From Pandoraea commovens (GTDB lineage: Bacteria; Pseudomonadota; Gammaproteobacteria; Burkholderiales; Burkholderiaceae): a DNA stretch of 64,000 bases. Shown here piece by piece: positions 60,985 through 64,000 of the stretch (positions are counted from its first letter, which is position 1; the number at the start of each line of letters is the position of its first letter). The stretch is from contig NZ_CABPSA010000001.1 in the NCBI RefSeq assembly GCF_902459615.1, positions 124,001 through 188,000 of the forward strand, read 5' to 3'. The notes under the pieces are model-generated. The model was not told the origin of the DNA. It made no database searches and was given only the letters and a program-made list of their open reading frames with translations. The position numbers were made by a program, and so were the translations under genes.

Positions 60985-63615
60985 TTAGCGTTGTCCGGCG
61001 AACCAGCGGAAGTACGGGTTATTGGCCTCCAGTTGCAGTGCAGTACCCAACTGACGCGCCCAGGTGTTGCGGTCGCCGTCGAGGGCGGCCAGCGACGCGC
61101 CGTAAAACGCCAGCAACGCCTGTCGCGACCGGGCGATCTCGGCGGTGAGTGCCTCGTCGGCGCCGGTCACCGGTGGTTCGCTTTGCAGTGCCAGCAGGTT
61201 GCGCAGCGTCGGGGCGAAGGCCTGACGCCCGACCCACGGCGCGTATTCGATGCGGGGATGGTCGTCGGTCACCGGCGCAGCATCCTCCACGTAGTAGGCG
61301 AGCCCCGAGCGATCCGTCATCCATGTCGCGAGTAGCGCACCCGGCGAATCGATGCCGACTTCCCGAAGCGATTGCGCCACGCCCGGCTGTGCAAAGCGCT
61401 GACGAATCGATGCGGCGTCGAGTACCAGCGGCGACTGGCCGCCGACGAGCAACATTTCGTGCAGTTCGGTCGTCCAGAGGCTTGCGTGCGGGAAGACGGC
61501 AATGAAGCTGGCGATGAGCGCCTTCGTTTCGGCTTCGTTCTGCGTGGGCAACGGCAACCATTGCGCGACGACGCCCCCGTCGCTAAGTCTTGACGACGCC
61601 AGCTTGTAGAAGTCGGTGGAGTAAAGGTTGGCGACACCCGCAGCGCTCGGCGGCGGCGGTTCCAGCGTGATGAGATCGTAGCGATCCGCACTGCGCAGCA
61701 ATTCGCGACGGCCGTCGCGCACGCGAATGTCCATGCGCTTGTCGTCGGCCACGCCGTAGTTGCCTTTGAAGTGAGACGACGCCTTGACGACCGCAGGCAG
61801 GAGTTCTGCCGTCACCCGGTGCGTGAGGCCCGGATACTGCAACAGCGCGCCCGCCGTAATGCCGGTTCCGAGTCCGATGACCAGTGCGCTTTGCGGCTGT
61901 GCTTTTGCGACGATGAGCGGCAGCAGCGCCTGAAGCCGCATGTAGCGCAGCGACGTCATGGCGTCCCCCGAATTCGACACGCCTTGTATATAGAGACGCT
62001 CGAACCGGTTCGAACCGGTTGACTGACGCAGCACGGCGACCGTCGCCCCCCGACCTTCCTCATAGAACGTCAGTTCGCCACCGCGCGCGTCGGTCAGCAA
62101 AGTCGCGAGCCGCTGCGGCGGCGTGGCGACGGTGGCGACACCCAATACCACAGCGAGTCCGATGACGGCTATGCGCGCCACCTTTCCAACACCTGCGCCG
62201 CGCCAGACGGCAACCAGCGCCACGATGCACGCAATGCCTGCGAGTACGCCAAGCGTTCGCACCAGACCGAACGACGGGACCAGCCAGAAGCCCGTCGCGA
62301 GCGATCCGACGATGCCGCCCGCCGTGTTGAGCGCGACGACCCGGCCGACCCCTTGGCCGACGTAACCGGCGTCCACCGCCAGGCGCAACACGTACGGGAA
62401 GGCCGCGCCGAGCAACAGCGTCGGCAGGAAGACGATACCCAGACCCGCCACGAGAAAGCGGGCGCACATTGCAAGCGTGGCGCTTTGCGTCGTCGCATAG
62501 ACCATGCTCGCGAGCTTGCCCTGAGCGACGAAGATCCAGTCGCCCAGCCCGTACAGCGTGACGGCAGCGACCACGCCCGCACCGGCGACCAGCAGCGCGA
62601 ATACGCCCCACGGATCACGGGAACGCTCCACACGTCGGGCCACGAGGGCGCTACCGAGCGTCAACCCGCAGAGATAGGTGGCGAGCACGATGGCAAACGC
62701 AAATGCGCGGGTGCTGACGAATTGCACGATGGCTTGCGACCACATAACTTCGTAGCCCAGTGCAACACCACCAGCGACGGCATACAGCCCGATGGCAAGC
62801 GTGCCCCGACGACGTGCAAGCGATGGGACTGCGTCGGACGTGTCGGCATGCGTTTCGATAGGTGCCGAAGCCAGCGGCATTGTTGCCGACGCGCGTCGCG
62901 ACGCCACGACCGCCGCCAGCGCCAGCAGGACGCTCAGCCCGGCCGCAGCGCACGCGGCACCCTGCATACCGAACGACGGTATCAGCCAGAACGGTACTGC
63001 CAGCACGCCGACAACAGCGCCGACGGTATTGGCCGCGTACAGACGCGCACCCGCATGCCCGACGTGGCCGTCGATACCGCGGCGCGAGCGCATGAGGACC
63101 GGAAGCGTGCCGCCCATGAAGACGGCGGGCACACCGACAAGCACGAACGGCAACACCCACGCGGCGAGGCCCACATGGGCTTCGAGCCAGGCGAAGGGTG
63201 CTGCGGCGCGTGCGAGGACAAGCGTGCTGACGATAGCCGTGAGCGCCACGGCAGCTTCAAGCACGGCGTAGAGCTGCATGGGATTGGCGACGCCGTCGGC
63301 GCGCCGTCCGAAATACCAGCCACCGACCGCGAGGCCGCCGAAGAAGGCGCTGATCGCGATGGACACGGCATGCACTTCGACGCCCACGACGAGCGAGAGC
63401 TGCCGGATCCATATCATCTGAAAGACGAGTGCCGATGCGCCCGAGAGCACAAGCAACAATGCGGGCCATGCTAACGACGGCGCAGGCGTGCTTGTGGGGA
63501 CAGCAGGGGAATCAGGTAAGGCGAGGGCGGGCGACGCAGACGGCGATGCGACCTTGCGGCGGCCGCGAGGCGCGGGAATCGACGGGGAAGCCAGCGTATC
63601 GGTCATATCGCGCAT
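60985..63615 (-). CDS. Membrane-fused spermidine-synthase-like protein
   Basis: An 876-residue protein: an N-terminal polytopic membrane half (about 14-15 hydrophobic helices in two similar sets, beginning LAWPALLLVLSGASALVFQM and LAIGLYAVAGGVALGYEVMW) and a C-terminal spermidine-synthase-like Rossmann domain. The SAM-binding loop is LVIGLGTGITAGAL. The position of the catalytic Asp reads YDLITLEPPPPSAAGVANLY, so Glu-Pro replaces the usual Asp-containing motif, and aminopropyl transfer is doubtful. Such fused MFS/spermidine synthase proteins are known by annotation; their true function is unclear. ATG at 63615 is chosen; 63606 and a TTG at 63645 are alternatives, none with a good ribosome-binding site. 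Neighbours are an arylsulfatase and an outer-membrane channel. Confidence 0.82.
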   Translation of the reverse strand: MRDMTDTLASPSIPAPRGRRKVASPSASPALALPDSPAVPTSTPAPSLAWPALLLVLSGASALVFQMIWIRQLSLVVGVEVHAVSIAISAFFGGLAVGGWYFGRRADGVANPMQLYAVLEAAVALTAIVSTLVLARAAAPFAWLEAHVGLAAWVLPFVLVGVPAVFMGGTLPVLMRSRRGIDGHVGHAGARLYAANTVGAVVGVLAVPFWLIPSFGMQGAACAAAGLSVLLALAAVVASRRASATMPLASAPIETHADTSDAVPSLARRRGTLAIGLYAVAGGVALGYEVMWSQAIVQFVSTRAFAFAIVLATYLCGLTLGSALVARRVERSRDPWGVFALLVAGAGVVAAVTLYGLGDWIFVAQGKLASMVYATTQSATLAMCARFLVAGLGIVFLPTLLLGAAFPYVLRLAVDAGYVGQGVGRVVALNTAGGIVGSLATGFWLVPSFGLVRTLGVLAGIACIVALVAVWRGAGVGKVARIAVIGLAVVLGVATVATPPQRLATLLTDARGGELTFYEEGRGATVAVLRQSTGSNRFERLYIQGVSNSGDAMTSLRYMRLQALLPLIVAKAQPQSALVIGLGTGITAGALLQYPGLTHRVTAELLPAVVKASSHFKGNYGVADDKRMDIRVRDGRRELLRSADRYDLITLEPPPPSAAGVANLYSTDFYKLASSRLSDGGVVAQWLPLPTQNEAETKALIASFIAVFPHASLWTTELHEMLLVGGQSPLVLDAASIRQRFAQPGVAQSLREVGIDSPGALLATWMTDRSGLAYYVEDAAPVTDDHPRIEYAPWVGRQAFAPTLRNLLALQSEPPVTGADEALTAEIARSRQALLAFYGASLAALDGDRNTWARQLGTALQLEANNPYFRWFAGQR

Positions 63616-63700
63616 TGGTTTTCGGAGGTGAGTCAGATGAAACAACCCCGCCGGGCCGGAGAGACGTCAAGTTCCGGCACGGCGAGGTCTGCGGTCGGAC

Positions 63701-64000
63701 TTACTCCAGTCCGCGGTTCTTGAAGGACTGATCGATCTTCTTGTCCACCTGCTTGCGCACCTGATCGATGCTGAAGCTCGCAGGCCGCTGGCTCGGCGGA
63801 TAGTCGACGAAGGTCTGGAGGAATACCGAGGCCTTCATTGTGGCAATGGCGGTCAGATAAGCGTTCTTCGCCAGCCAATCGTTGTACTGATCCGAAGTGA
63901 TATCCGCCCGCTCGTAGGGATCCATTCGCAGGTTGAACATTTTCGGCACCCGCAGGCAAACGAACGGCTCTTGCCAGATGTTGAAGTTGCCCGGCGCACG
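63701..64000 (-). CDS. Arylsulfatase, C-terminal end (continues beyond window)
   Basis: The last 99 codons of a sulfatase whose start lies beyond the right edge. The frame is open from 64000 to the TAA/TGA at 63701. Arylsulfatase C-terminal signatures are visible: RAPGNFNIWQEPFVCLRVPK, then MFNLRMDPYERADITSDQYN. The tail (RKQVDKKIDQSFKNRGLE) is basic. The catalytic domain with the CxPxR motif is not in view. It lies 85 bp upstream of the spermidine-synthase-like gene on the same strand and is likely the first of that group seen here. Confidence 0.85.
   Translation of the reverse strand, partial: RAPGNFNIWQEPFVCLRVPKMFNLRMDPYERADITSDQYNDWLAKNAYLTAIATMKASVFLQTFVDYPPSQRPASFSIDQVRKQVDKKIDQSFKNRGLE

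Noticed and set aside
60985-63615. A true spermidine synthase
   Set aside because: The catalytic Asp motif is replaced by Glu-Pro and the protein has a large membrane half; the enzyme name would overstate the evidence.

Overview
The window is about 64 kb of high-GC, densely packed Gram-negative chromosome. Gene content (NodT-type outer-membrane factors, RND efflux operons, ArfB, MetE, FadH, DUF2239, a DyP/encapsulin pair, HipBA modules and OmpR-type two-component systems) fits a betaproteobacterium of the Burkholderiaceae. I favour Pandoraea or a close relative, but that is inference from recalled family distributions, not a search. I see no rRNA, tRNA, CRISPR array, insertion sequence or phage gene.

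Layout. 1-4.4 kb: the 5' part of a MATE exporter, a DUF2239 protein, a HipBA toxin-antitoxin pair and arfB. 4.5-8 kb: a translationally coupled DUF2092 / Gly-Pro-rich secreted pair, a 570-bp AT-rich gap, a small periplasmic protein with an internal duplication, and an unrecognised gene. 8-16.2 kb: a five-gene minus-strand operon encoding RND permease, adaptor, outer-membrane factor, response regulator and histidine kinase. 16.5-18.5 kb: a DyP peroxidase with a C-terminal encapsulin-targeting tail, overlapping its encapsulin shell gene. 18.6-20.3 kb: a second, different HipBA pair behind four regularly spaced operator-like sites. 20.3-24.3 kb: a PmrAB/QseBC-like two-component system followed by an ArnT-like lipid A glycosyltransferase. 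24.5-34.5 kb: metE, a LysR regulator divergent from a Tat-exported sulfatase, a small molybdopterin-oxidoreductase-like protein, a lipase-like lipoprotein coupled to a DUF4105 membrane protein, and a small lipoprotein. 34.5-43.7 kb: an mdtABC/muxABC-type tandem RND operon with its own outer-membrane factor, all junctions overlapping by 4 bp.

44-64 kb: a di-iron membrane hydroxylase with a secreted beta-propeller; a PadR regulator divergent from fadH across two palindromes; a membrane GGDEF protein with a broken active-site motif; a class III CoA-transferase divergent from an HTH-citrate synthase fusion across a perfect 19-bp palindrome; a PepSY membrane protein with a DUF2946 protein, both His-rich; a degenerate HD-GYP/LuxR regulator; two exported alpha/beta hydrolases; and a minus-strand group of arylsulfatase, membrane-fused spermidine-synthase-like protein and outer-membrane channel.

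Themes. The window is rich in envelope functions: three drug-export systems, polymyxin-type lipid A modification, two sulfatases and several exported hydrolases. Many small regulatory units carry clear palindromic or repeated operator-like DNA next to their genes. The least-described system is the HTH-citrate synthase / CoA-transferase pair at 51-54 kb. The best-supported physical assembly is the DyP-loaded encapsulin.
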